Shown: positions 32,414 to 41,335 of the stretch, in pieces
Position numbering within the stretch: position 1 is the stretch's first letter
How the letters are laid out: the number at the start of each line of letters is the position of its first letter
Assembly: GCA_022360315.1 (NCBI GenBank)
Contig: JAKSDA010000594.1
Span: 1-64,000 of the forward strand
Length of the DNA stretch: 64,000 nucleotides
Direction of reading: 5' to 3'
Source: Pseudomonadota bacterium
GTDB lineage: Bacteria > Myxococcota_A > Polyangia > Haliangiales > Haliangiaceae
The notes under the pieces: model-generated
What the model saw: only the letters and a program-made list of their open reading frames with translations
Told to the model about the DNA's origin: nothing
Database searches by the model: none
Position numbers and translations under genes: made by a program

Positions 32414-33646
32414 TCAGGCCACGTGCCCGGTATCGACGGCCGCGCTGACCAGATTGCGCACCGCATTGATCTGATCCAGCGTATCGGCGGTCATCTGGCC
32501 GGTCGCTCCCTGGGCTTCCTCGATCAATCGGTAGATATCGTCGAGCGTCGCGGCCAGCTCCGAGACAGTCTGCGCGCTCTCCTCAGTCAGCTCCTGGCCC
32601 GACACACTCGACTCGAGAACCTGACCGACTTGCTTTTGAACCTGGCGCAGCGCCCGCTTGATCTGGCGGGTTTCCTTGAGCACGCGCTCGGCCAGAAGCC
32701 GCATATCGCCGGCCAATATCGAAAACTGCTTGCCACTCTCGCCGCCGTGCGCCGCCTCGATGCCCACATTGAGAGCCATCAGATCCAGACGATCCGAAAT
32801 CCGGTCGATGGTATCGACGATCTCTACGATCACAGTCGACTGCTCGTAGAGGCGCTGCACCCGGCTCGAGATCTGACGATACTGGTCGATCATTCCCGAA
32901 ATGCTCAGCTGCGACTGCTCCATGGCCGTGCGACCGTCACGGGCTTTCTGCAACATCTGTCCGACCAGGCCTTGGTCGGCATCGTGTGAACCGAGAAACT
33001 TCTCGGATGATGACACCAGACGCTGACTGGCGTGCTCGAGCTGGACGATCATCTGAGAGGTCCGCTCGTTGGCTTGACGCAGCTCGGCAAGTGCCTGATT
33101 CTTGGCCCGGTCGTAGAGCAGGGCGAGCAGACAGACCAGCGATAGAATGGCGATAACCGCCAGGACGAGCAGTAGATCCAGATCCTTGGGTGAAATCTCT
33201 GCCAGCGGAATCCACCGGCCCCGCACCTGCCAGACCACCAGGATCGACACGATGCAGATCGCGGTCCACACCACACCGGATTGCCGCCCGGCGAGAAATG
33301 TCGCGCCCAGAATCAGCACCGAGTAGGCCGGAAATGCCGGCGTCGTCATCCCGCCGACTAGCAGACCGAACCCCGTGTACAGCATCCACAGGGATACCAG
33401 ATACCACTGGATGGCAGCGAACGGAGATTTCGTCCAGCGCACCACGAATGCCGAAACGGCGATCAGCGGGGCAACAATGGCGACAAAGATGCCCGGCAGG
33501 GCCCCGCTCACCCAGTAGCTGATCGGGCTGAACACAATGGCGACGCCGGCAGTGCCCAGCGAAAACAAAACCACCAATCGCGCGCTACGCCGGATACCGG
33601 GATCGGCCTTGCCCAACTCAGCGAGGAACCAGTTCATGGCGCTCAT
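32414..33646 (-). CDS. Membrane-anchored methyl-accepting-chemotaxis-like signalling protein
   Basis: 410 residues from ATG 33646. The N-terminal half has about six hydrophobic helices (for example LVVLFSLGTAGVAIVF, LIAVSAFVV, LLLVLAVIAILSLVCLLALL), a membrane sensor. From about residue 205 a coiled-coil signalling domain begins, with a hairpin tip similar to MCPs (ISDRLDLMALNVGIEAAHGG, then GKQFSILAGDMRLLAERV). The tip differs from the usual NLLALNAAIEAARAGE, so coupling to a standard CheA/CheW array is uncertain. No che genes are nearby. A role in motility or stress sensing is inference. Confidence 0.8.
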   Translation of the reverse strand: MSAMNWFLAELGKADPGIRRSARLVVLFSLGTAGVAIVFSPISYWVSGALPGIFVAIVAPLIAVSAFVVRWTKSPFAAIQWYLVSLWMLYTGFGLLVGGMTTPAFPAYSVLILGATFLAGRQSGVVWTAICIVSILVVWQVRGRWIPLAEISPKDLDLLLVLAVIAILSLVCLLALLYDRAKNQALAELRQANERTSQMIVQLEHASQRLVSSSEKFLGSHDADQGLVGQMLQKARDGRTAMEQSQLSISGMIDQYRQISSRVQRLYEQSTVIVEIVDTIDRISDRLDLMALNVGIEAAHGGESGKQFSILAGDMRLLAERVLKETRQIKRALRQVQKQVGQVLESSVSGQELTEESAQTVSELAATLDDIYRLIEEAQGATGQMTADTLDQINAVRNLVSAAVDTGHVA

Positions 33647-34396
33647 TCTCGAATTCCGATACGTCTCAAAGGTAACCCGAGCGACACCCCAGCTGGGCCA
33701 TAGACCATTGAATATCGTGGCGGATAGTCGTCTGGTTTCTGTCGAGACGTCCCCGCCGTCGCCAGTCCCTATTCTACCCAACCCAGACCGTGACCCAGCT
33801 CTGTTATGGCTCGATCTTGGACGCGTTCAACCCTGGCCAAACACTGAAGGGTACGTTTTTACGTACCCTTGACTACTAACTGGCGTATTGGTAAATAGAT
33901 CGGACCCAATCGGCATGGGCCCGACCTGCCGACGGAGCGTCCAGCTTCGAGCAGTGCCCGGGTCAATGCGGGCACTGGCATTGCGAGCCGCATGGAACTG
34001 TCCCAGCTCTGCCCCTGGCTGACTCTCATTGAGATGCCGGAGGGAACAAAGGCTGCTCAAGTTTCCGTGCAATCAAGTCGAGTTGCGTATCAGCAATGCA
34101 AAAAACATGTTTGCATGTCTCATTGCGAATAGAAACATTTGATCGCACTCTGTCAGTTGTGTTATCTGGCTTATACGACAGTTGTTCATGAGAACTTCTG
34201 TTACGTGGGGCGATATCCCGAGAAGCGGCAATGCTTCGACGAGCGAGGGTAGATTCGCCAGCAAATAGCTGAAATCGATAGACCGTTCGGTCTGATCACC
34301 GTGGTCATTACCACAGTGATTCTCATCTATACGTGGATAGAGGCGTCAGTGGAGGTATAGTGTAATTTTTAACGTTCACATGTACGCCAATGCAAA
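33647..34396. other. 750-bp intergenic region with two inverted repeats, no gene
   Basis: It lies between the MCP-like gene and the terpene synthase. It contains a 10-bp perfect hairpin, AAGGGTACGT-TTTT-ACGTACCCTT at 33847-33870, and a palindrome ATGCAAA-N7-TTTGCAT at about 34096-34116. The part after 34080 is AT-richer than the average. Short frames here show no similarity or ribosome binding sites. Confidence 0.55.
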
Positions 34397-35482
34397 ATGA
34401 TACTGCCCATTCGCTCTGATGAACTTATTTATCCCGTCAAGGTCGATCGCGTGGCAGATCGCATTGCCGCTGCTGCAGAACTATCGGCCAAGACCCTGGC
34501 CTGGCTGGGCCGGGTTGGCATTTGCGAGGCTAACTCCAAAAAAGTAGAGCACTTTCGCGCAATCGAGAGCGGTGCATTCGCCTCGGTGGCATGGCCCGAC
34601 GCCACTCCTCGCGACCACCAGATCATCAGTGATGCACTGTGCGGCCTCGCGTTTGCGATTGACGATATGTACGACGGCGATGTCGGAGTTCAGACCGAAG
34701 ACTGTCCACTGCCCGAGCTGTTGACCATTGTGCCCCGCTATTTGCAAATCGGCGATTCTGCTCTGTTGCCCGATCGTCCTTTGTACCGGGCAATTGCCGA
34801 TTTGCGGTTGCGATTGGTCCGGACTGGAGCCAGTGACGAGTGGCTGCGCTACTTTGCCGAAGACGTGAGAGAATGGCTCACGGGAGTCGATCGAGAGACC
34901 CGACTCAAAGCATCCGGTCGCATTCCCACCGTCGACGAACTACTACAGATACGGCTCGCCTCGGCGGCAGTTTGTGTCTTTGCCAACTTTGTCCAGCTCG
35001 TTTATGGACTGCAAATACCCGGCAGCTTGCTGCGCAGTGTTGAGCTCGACAACCTGCGGCGTATCGCCACCAGAATCGCTGTCTACGCCAACGATCTTCT
35101 GTCCTATACCCGAGAATCGAGTTCTGGCCATACCATCAACCTGCTGACCTCGATCTGCCATCACCGGGGCACTGCGCTGCCCGATGCCATGCAGATCGTG
35201 CTCGAGATGCACAACCGGGATACTGCGGCGATGTACGCTGCAGCCTCGCGAATTCTCACCCGCTCATCATTCATCGACCTTCATATCTACACCGAGCGGC
35301 TGCAACAGTTTGTTCATGGCCTTCTCGAATGGGGATTATACGCCGCGCGTTATACCCACGAGTTGCTCGCGCCGGCACCGATATCGGTCGGCGATGAATC
35401 TCCAGATATCGCGGACTCGTTGCCATCGGTCCCTGTCGAGATCAGTGCCAGCGATTCGGGCGCCATTTTTAACCTCCATTGA
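34397..35482 (+). CDS. Class I bacterial terpene synthase
   Basis: 361 residues from ATG 34397. All signatures of bacterial class I terpene cyclases are present. The aspartate-rich motif is DDMYD (89-93), and the NSE triad is NDLLSYTRE (N232, S236, E240). A pyrophosphate-sensor Arg (R186) lies exactly 46 residues before N232, and there is a C-terminal Arg-Tyr pair (318-319). It should ionise a linear prenyl diphosphate (FPP or GGPP) and cyclise it to a terpene hydrocarbon or alcohol; the product cannot be deduced. No prenyltransferase, P450 or methyltransferase is adjacent, so it acts alone or with distant genes. It has a long, AT-richer upstream region. Confidence 0.9.
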   Translation: MILPIRSDELIYPVKVDRVADRIAAAAELSAKTLAWLGRVGICEANSKKVEHFRAIESGAFASVAWPDATPRDHQIISDALCGLAFAIDDMYDGDVGVQTEDCPLPELLTIVPRYLQIGDSALLPDRPLYRAIADLRLRLVRTGASDEWLRYFAEDVREWLTGVDRETRLKASGRIPTVDELLQIRLASAAVCVFANFVQLVYGLQIPGSLLRSVELDNLRRIATRIAVYANDLLSYTRESSSGHTINLLTSICHHRGTALPDAMQIVLEMHNRDTAAMYAAASRILTRSSFIDLHIYTERLQQFVHGLLEWGLYAARYTHELLAPAPISVGDESPDIADSLPSVPVEISASDSGAIFNLH

Positions 35483-35646
35483 TCAATCCACATGTTGCCG
35501 AATCAATATATATATCTCTGAACTAAGAATTCATCTTATCGATAGACCTAATTTTTGGCAGCGATCGTCCTTGATTATTCTGATCGCACAACCGGCGTAT
35601 CGGGTGCTCGACCATGCGCGTGTGAGTTCGAGGATGGGGTGTATCG

Positions 35647-35760
35647 ATGGTTCGCCATGATCAAAAATCCAGCGGGCGGTGGGGTTTGATCGGGATATGG
35701 GGGATTTGGGCCCTGGCGGCCGTGTTGGCGTGTGGGCGAGATGGCCTATCGTCCGAGTAA
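35647..35760 (+). CDS. Possible tiny lipoprotein (37 residues) or truncated lipoprotein gene
   Basis: From ATG 35647 to TAA 35758-35760. After a basic start, the hydrophobic stretch GLIGIWGIWALAAVLACG ends in a lipobox-like VLAC, leaving only about nine residues mature (CGRDGLSSE). The signal looks real, but such a short mature part suggests either a small anchored peptide or a lipoprotein cut by an early stop. It sits just upstream of the NhaC-type antiporter. No clear ribosome binding site. Confidence 0.35.
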   Translation: MVRHDQKSSGRWGLIGIWGIWALAAVLACGRDGLSSE

Positions 35761-35813
35761 AAACTGTGCTCGGTCTCGTCTAACTGGCAGCGATTGAGCT
35801 ATTGTTGCGGGCG

Positions 35814-37724
35814 ATGACCTGGTTTGCTGCATTGTTGCTGTTGGCCTCGCCGCCTCCGGCCGAGGTGACTGGATTCGAGATCGCGCCGGTACGCGACTAT
35901 CGGGTCGGCGATCTCACAATCGATCTCGAGATCACTGCGGTGGATGGTGATGGCAAGGCGGTGGCTGATTTTTGTGGTCCGGCGGATCTTGTCGGGGTGA
36001 CCGATCAAAAAGGCCAGCCGCTGACACAAATCGCCACCTTTGCCGATGGCAAGGCCAAACTTACCAAGGTTTTGCCGGGCGAGAAAATCACTGTGCGGGC
36101 GCAAAGTGGCGAGCGCACGGTGGTTACGACCTGGCAACCGGACTTGCGCCAGCTTTCTGGCGTGGTGTCGATCTTGCCGCCGTTATTGGCCGTGGTGCTG
36201 GCGATAGTGATCCGGCAAGCGCTTTTGGCGTTGTTTGCCGGCATCTGGAGCGGCGCCCTGTTCATTCACGGCTACGATCCATTTACTGCGTTGCTCCGCT
36301 GTTTTGATACATATTTGCCAAAAACCCTGATCGATTCGGGTCATGCGGCCATCATCTTATTCACCATGGCGCTCGGCGGCATGGTGGGGATCATTGCCAA
36401 GAGCGGTGGTACCAAGGCCCTGGTCGATGCCATTTCGGCGCGGGCGTCGAGTCGGCGATCGGGCATGGTCACTGCCTGGGCATCGGGCCTGGTGGTGTTT
36501 TTCGACGACTACGCCAACTGCTTGCTGGTTGGCAACACGGTCAGGCCATTTACTGACAAGATGCGTATATCGCGCGAAAAACTGTCGTACATCGTCGATT
36601 CTACCGCCGCACCGATCGCCACGGTGGCCCTGGTATCGACCTGGATCGGCTATCAGATCGGCTTGTTGGAGGGGGTTTTTGGTCAGGGCAAGGGCTACGA
36701 GTTGTTTCTCGACATTTTGCCGTACAGTTTCTACAGTTTTTTCACTATTGTATTTGTGTTTGCCGTGGCGTTTACCACGCGCGATTTTGGGCCCATGGCC
36801 CGGGCCGAGCGGCGCGCCCTCGACGGTGGGCAGGTCGTGGCGCCCGACGCCAAGCCGCTTATGGATCGCGAGATCACGGAGATGGAGCCCGAGCATCCCG
36901 ACCGTGCCCGTCCCGATACAGCGGTTGTTCCGGTGTTCTCGGTCATTCTTATTGTGGTTGTCGGGCTGTATTTCAGCGGCCGTTCAGCGCTGGGCGAGGG
37001 AGCGTCCGAGGCCGGGTTGCGGACCATCATCGCCAATGCCGATTCCTATGCAGTCCTTCTGTGGGCGTCATTTGGCGGCAGTATCATTGCGGCCATCATG
37101 GCCCTTTGGCGGCGGACCATTCGGCTCGATCAAGCGATGGACGCCTGGATCAGCGGAGTCAAGTCGATGGTCGTCGCTGTACTCATTCTGGTTCTGGCCT
37201 GGGCGCTTGGTGACATGTGCAAGGATCATCTGATGACCGGGTCGTGGATTCTTTCTCAAGTTCAGCCGAGTATTCATTTCTTGCCGCTCATCACGTTTGT
37301 GGTGGCAGCGCTGATCGCTCTGACCACGGGCAGTTCGTTTAGCACCATGGCCATTGTCATTCCGATCGCGGCTCCCATGGCCATTGCGCTCACCGGCGAG
37401 GGGACTGGTGTCGACCCGGCGACTGGCGAGGCGGTCACCTATGCGACCCTGGCAGCAGTCCTGTCGGGGGCGGTGTATGGCGATCACTGTTCGCCGATCT
37501 CGGACACCACCATCATGTCGTCGATGGCATCGGCCTGCGATCACATCGATCACGTCCGTACCCAGGTGCCGTACGCGACTCTGTGTGCCGGAGTCGCCGC
37601 GGTCATCGGGTTTATTCCAGCCGGCTACGGAATCTCTCCTCTGCTCACCGTGCCGCTGGGCATCGCAATACTGGTCGGCGTCCTGCTATTTTTCGGCCGG
37701 CGCATGACTCCGGCCGACGAGTGA
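35814..37724 (+). CDS. NhaC-family Na+/H+ antiporter with an exported N-terminal domain
   Basis: 636 residues from ATG 35814. The first 18 residues form a signal-like helix, then about 100 beta-rich residues (FEIAPVRDYRVGDLTIDLEI, later GEKITVRAQSGERTVV) that resemble a carboxypeptidase-regulatory-like sandwich. Then come about 12 membrane helices with NhaC-type features: SGGTKALVDAIS, VFFDDYANCLLVGNT, STAAPIATVALVSTWIGYQI and GAVYGDHCSPISDTTIMSS. It should exchange Na+ for protons or organic ions across the inner membrane. The periplasmic add-on is not part of typical NhaC proteins. Its position ahead of an osmoprotectant locus fits life with salt. Confidence 0.88.
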   Translation: MTWFAALLLLASPPPAEVTGFEIAPVRDYRVGDLTIDLEITAVDGDGKAVADFCGPADLVGVTDQKGQPLTQIATFADGKAKLTKVLPGEKITVRAQSGERTVVTTWQPDLRQLSGVVSILPPLLAVVLAIVIRQALLALFAGIWSGALFIHGYDPFTALLRCFDTYLPKTLIDSGHAAIILFTMALGGMVGIIAKSGGTKALVDAISARASSRRSGMVTAWASGLVVFFDDYANCLLVGNTVRPFTDKMRISREKLSYIVDSTAAPIATVALVSTWIGYQIGLLEGVFGQGKGYELFLDILPYSFYSFFTIVFVFAVAFTTRDFGPMARAERRALDGGQVVAPDAKPLMDREITEMEPEHPDRARPDTAVVPVFSVILIVVVGLYFSGRSALGEGASEAGLRTIIANADSYAVLLWASFGGSIIAAIMALWRRTIRLDQAMDAWISGVKSMVVAVLILVLAWALGDMCKDHLMTGSWILSQVQPSIHFLPLITFVVAALIALTTGSSFSTMAIVIPIAAPMAIALTGEGTGVDPATGEAVTYATLAAVLSGAVYGDHCSPISDTTIMSSMASACDHIDHVRTQVPYATLCAGVAAVIGFIPAGYGISPLLTVPLGIAILVGVLLFFGRRMTPADE

Positions 37725-37796
37725 TCCGGGCGATCGATATCCCGGCGGTCGGCCTTCGGGCCTGGCAGCGCTGAGCTTGCTCTGCCACGGTCCCGC

Positions 37797-38052
37797 TCAG
37801 GCCCGCAATACAGTCGCTTGATAGCCCTCGGGGGTCTGGGCTTTTTCGAAGGTAATGCGCTCCTCGAGCGACCGGGCGCTCGAGCGGCGCCAGAGCCCGC
37901 AGAGACGTGGTCTTGCCAGTCTGGCGGGGAGCATGGACGACAAAATAGCCCCCCATATCGACGATGCGAGAGGCTTCGGGCAGCCGCTCAGCAGCCGGAA
38001 TCATGTAATGGAAGCGCGAATCACACGGCCCGGCAGTGTTGAAGAAACGCAT
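37797..38052 (-). pseudogene. Internally deleted AAA-ATPase remnant
   Basis: From ATG 38052 the frame reads MRFFNTAGPCDSRFHYMIPA and then FVVHAPRQTGKTTSLRALA, the N-terminus and Walker A of a common family of about 500-residue AAA ATPases with a PD-(D/E)XK-type tail. Soon after, similarity stops; in another frame, a segment EERITFEKAQTPEGYQATVL ending RA and a TGA at 37799-37797 looks like the C-terminal end of the same family. Head and tail are thus joined by a large internal deletion with a frame change. Non-functional. Confidence 0.7.
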
Positions 38053-38206
38053 GGGACAAGCCTACCCCAGCCAGGAGCTCACCTTCACGCAATTCAGCGG
38101 GGCTGGTAAGGGCTGTGCCTATCGCGACTCGGCCCTCTATGGTATGCCTGGTTGCAATCGATCGAGCTCCTTCACGCATCCTGCATACCCGCGACGAGGA
38201 TTCACG

Positions 38207-39199
38207 ATGAAACCCATGATTGCGCCCATGCTCTGGCTGACCCTGTTTCTGTTCACCCTTCTTGCTGCAACACCCGGGTGCGGGCGTCGCGGGGACAAAA
38301 GCGCGGCATCGTCCGACAAGATCACCATCAAGCTGGCCGAGAATCCCTGGACCGGCTCGTCGATCAATGTCAATGTGGCCAAGATTCTGCTGGACAAGCT
38401 GGGTTACAAGGTCGAACTGGTCACTCTGGACGAGAATGCCCAATGGGCCGCGCTGGCCACTGGCGACCTGAGCGCCAGCCTGGAAATATGGCCATCCGGC
38501 CATCAAGAGGCGATCGAACAGTACATCGACAACAAGAAGGTGGTCGTCAATATCGGCGAGCTCGGTGTGGTCGGAAAGATCGGCTGGTACGTTCCGGCCT
38601 ATGTCGTGGAGCAACACGCCGAGCTCGCGACCGTGGAGGGCTTTAAGGATCCGGCCAGGGCCGCTCTGTTCAAGACTGCCGAAACCGGCGAGAAAGGCCG
38701 CTTCCTGACCGGCGATCCCAGCTGGGTGCAGTACGACGGCGATATCATCAAGAACCTCGGGCTCAATCTCCAGGTGGTATCGGCGGGCTCGGAGCAGGCC
38801 GTGCTCGCGGCGGTGGATTCGGCCTACAGCCGCAAAGAACCCGTCCTGTTCTACTTCTGGACCCCGCACGCCATCCACGCCAAGTACAAGCTCACAGAGG
38901 TCAAACTGCCCGCCCACTCCAAGGCTTGCTACGCCAAGATCAAAGAGGGCGGCGTGGATTGTGACTATCCGCCGGATAGAATGTTCAAGGTGGCCTTTGC
39001 CGGGCTGGAGAAGCAAGCCCCGGACGCCTACACTGTTCTGAAACGAATGCGTTACTCCACCGACGAACAGGTCGCCATGATCGCGGCCGTGGAGCTCGAC
39101 AAAAAATCGCCCCGGGACGTGGCCGAGGACTGGCTGGACAGAAACCAGGCCACCTGGAACGCCTGGATGCCAGTGGCGGCGGAGCAAGCAACGCGATGA
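38207..39199 (+). CDS. Glycine betaine/choline-type ABC transporter substrate-binding lipoprotein
   Basis: 330 residues from ATG 38207, preceded by AGGA. A hydrophobic leader ends at a lipobox-like TPGC. The OpuAC/ProX fold is indicated by ITIKLAENPWTGSSINVNVA at the N-terminus, 'GDLSASLEIWPSGHQE', a Trp-rich loop (GKIGWYVPAYV) and YFWTPHAIHAKY. Aromatic residues in these segments probably build the cage that binds quaternary ammonium. It delivers betaine or choline to the permease encoded convergently downstream, so the importer's genes are split between strands. Confidence 0.9.
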   Translation: MKPMIAPMLWLTLFLFTLLAATPGCGRRGDKSAASSDKITIKLAENPWTGSSINVNVAKILLDKLGYKVELVTLDENAQWAALATGDLSASLEIWPSGHQEAIEQYIDNKKVVVNIGELGVVGKIGWYVPAYVVEQHAELATVEGFKDPARAALFKTAETGEKGRFLTGDPSWVQYDGDIIKNLGLNLQVVSAGSEQAVLAAVDSAYSRKEPVLFYFWTPHAIHAKYKLTEVKLPAHSKACYAKIKEGGVDCDYPPDRMFKVAFAGLEKQAPDAYTVLKRMRYSTDEQVAMIAAVELDKKSPRDVAEDWLDRNQATWNAWMPVAAEQATR

Positions 39200-39238
39200 G
39201 TGCCCGCGGGGAAGAAGTTTCCGGTCATCGTCAACGGT

Positions 39239-41335
39239 TCACCGCTGCGGCGTTTGCGCCGAGGCCCAGGCCTGCGTGATACGGTCGAGCACAATGGCCA
39301 GGGCCGCGATCGCCAGACCGGCCTCGACTCCTCGTCCGGTCTGATTCCTGGCCAACCCGGTGACTACCTCCAGGCCCAGGCCCGCGCCACCGACCAGCCC
39401 GGCAATCACGACCATGGCCAGAACCATCATGATCACCTGATTGACGCCGAGGAGAATCGTCGGCATGGCCAGCGGGATGTCCACTCGGGTGAGCCGCTGC
39501 CACGGTGTGGCACCAAACGCGCGAGCCGCTTCGACAGCCGAGCTGGGCACCTGCTTGATACCCAGCGCAGTCAGCTTGATTCCGGGTACGATGGCGTAGA
39601 GCACCGACGCGATGAGTCCGGGAACCCGACCGACGCTGAACAGCATGATCACCGGGACCAGGTACACGAACGATGGAATGGTTTGCAGCGTGTCGAGGAT
39701 CGGCCGCATCGCGACCGCAAATCGGCGATATCGGGCCACGGCAACCCCGAGAGGTATGGCGAGCGCCACCGTGACGGTCACTGCGATGACCACCTGGCTC
39801 AGGGTGTCCATGCTCTGTGGCCACATGCCGACCAGGCCGGGCAACACCATGCCAAGCCCGGCACCCACAGCCAATCGCCATCCACCGGCCAGCCAGGCCA
39901 GCATCATGACCCCCCACACCACCGCAGGCCATGGCAGCGTTTCGCGCAGAAAATCCCGCAACGGGTTGAGCACGTGCAGGGTCAGAAAGTCGCTGAACGG
40001 ACCTGTGCCGATGGGCAGGTCGCCAATTCGATACAGGTGATCGCGCATCCACTGCACCATCGCATCCACCGGTGACGCGAAATCGACCTGCAGCCACTCG
40101 GGAAACGGACCCAGTGGAAAAACCAGGTCGAAGGCACTGAACAGTACGATGACGATCGCGCAGTCAATGGCGTATGCGTGTCTGCGCAGTCGGGCGCGCA
40201 GAGGCGACAGCTCGACGCCGGGACCCAGCCGCGCCACCAGCGCGCTCACCGCGTCGGCCGGGGCCCAAACCAGACGGTCGATCAGACTCGGAGCAGGCTC
40301 GTGGCCGCCGTCGTGGCCATGCCAGGAGGTATTCCGCTCGGCAGAGCGTGCCCGACCGCGCAGGACCAGAGCGCCCAGGGCTCCGCTCAGGCGGTCGAGG
40401 ATGATAGCCAGAAATACGATACACATACCGGCCTCGAAGCCAGCACCTACCTGCAAACGCTGCAGCGACAGCAAGACCTCTCGCCCGAGCCCTCCAGCGC
40501 CGATGAGGGCAGCGATAACCACGATGCTGAGCGCCATCATGATGGCCTGGTTGATTCCGGTCAGGATCGATGGCAAGGCCAGGGGCAGCTGTACTTTGAC
40601 CAGCATCTGCCATTTGGTCGAGCCAAAAATCTGCGCCGCCTCCACCGCATCGGACGCGACCTGCCTTATGCCCAGGTTGGTCAGGCGGATGACCGGAGGC
40701 AGGGCGTAGATGATGGTCGCGACCACGCTCGGCACTCGTGCCACGCCAAAGAAGAGCAGCACCGGGATCAGATAGACAAACGCCGGGACGGTCTGCATGG
40801 CGTCGAGGATCGGTCGCAAGATCCGGTCTGTGCGGTCGCTTCGCGCGGCCAGAACGCCGGTCGGAATACCGATGGCCAGGGTGATGAACACCGCCACCAG
40901 CATCAGGGCCAAGGTCTTCATGCTCGCCTCCCACAACCCGACGACACCCATGAACAAAAACCCACCGGCGCACACGCCGACCAGACCAACACCGCCCAGC
41001 CCGTAACCGACCAGGCTCACCGCTGCAATGACGAGGAGCCACGGCTGCCACAGCAGAAAATCCTCGACCAGGATCAGAGTGCCCTCGATCGCATCACTGA
41101 GCGGATCGAAGAGCCGGGCAAAAAGCACATGAGTGGCTCGATGGTCGATGACCCAGCTCTGAAAATCGTCGACCGCGCCACGCAGCCCCAGGTTCCAGGA
41201 CTCGGGAAACGACGCGGTCGCCGCGTCCCCGCTCGGTGCCAAAAAAAGCGCCGCGATCAGCCCGGCCAGGCCGGTGCCGATCACGGCCAATCGGCGATTC
41301 GCAGTTTCTTTGAACAGCTGCAAGAGTAGGCTCAT
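39239..41335 (-). CDS. Tandem-fused betaine/choline ABC permease (two ProW domains)
   Basis: 698 residues, about twice the usual ProW length. Two homologous permease halves are present, at about 130-330 and 470-690. Each carries an EAA-type coupling loop (EAAQIFGSTKWQMLVKVQLP and EAARAFGATPWQRLTRVDIP) and parallel segments such as PILDAMQTVPAFVYL and PILDTLQTIPSFVYL. Each half is preceded by its own additional helices and a hydrophilic linker. Normal ProW forms a homodimer; here a single chain supplies both halves. ATG 41335 overlaps the ATPase stop as ATGA, showing coupling. Confidence 0.92.
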   Translation of the reverse strand: MSLLLQLFKETANRRLAVIGTGLAGLIAALFLAPSGDAATASFPESWNLGLRGAVDDFQSWVIDHRATHVLFARLFDPLSDAIEGTLILVEDFLLWQPWLLVIAAVSLVGYGLGGVGLVGVCAGGFLFMGVVGLWEASMKTLALMLVAVFITLAIGIPTGVLAARSDRTDRILRPILDAMQTVPAFVYLIPVLLFFGVARVPSVVATIIYALPPVIRLTNLGIRQVASDAVEAAQIFGSTKWQMLVKVQLPLALPSILTGINQAIMMALSIVVIAALIGAGGLGREVLLSLQRLQVGAGFEAGMCIVFLAIILDRLSGALGALVLRGRARSAERNTSWHGHDGGHEPAPSLIDRLVWAPADAVSALVARLGPGVELSPLRARLRRHAYAIDCAIVIVLFSAFDLVFPLGPFPEWLQVDFASPVDAMVQWMRDHLYRIGDLPIGTGPFSDFLTLHVLNPLRDFLRETLPWPAVVWGVMMLAWLAGGWRLAVGAGLGMVLPGLVGMWPQSMDTLSQVVIAVTVTVALAIPLGVAVARYRRFAVAMRPILDTLQTIPSFVYLVPVIMLFSVGRVPGLIASVLYAIVPGIKLTALGIKQVPSSAVEAARAFGATPWQRLTRVDIPLAMPTILLGVNQVIMMVLAMVVIAGLVGGAGLGLEVVTGLARNQTGRGVEAGLAIAALAIVLDRITQAWASAQTPQR

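Noticed and set aside
40178..41329. 383-residue plus-strand frame rich in His, Gln and Asp
   Set aside because: Composition typical of the reverse complement of membrane helices; it lies over the fused permease.
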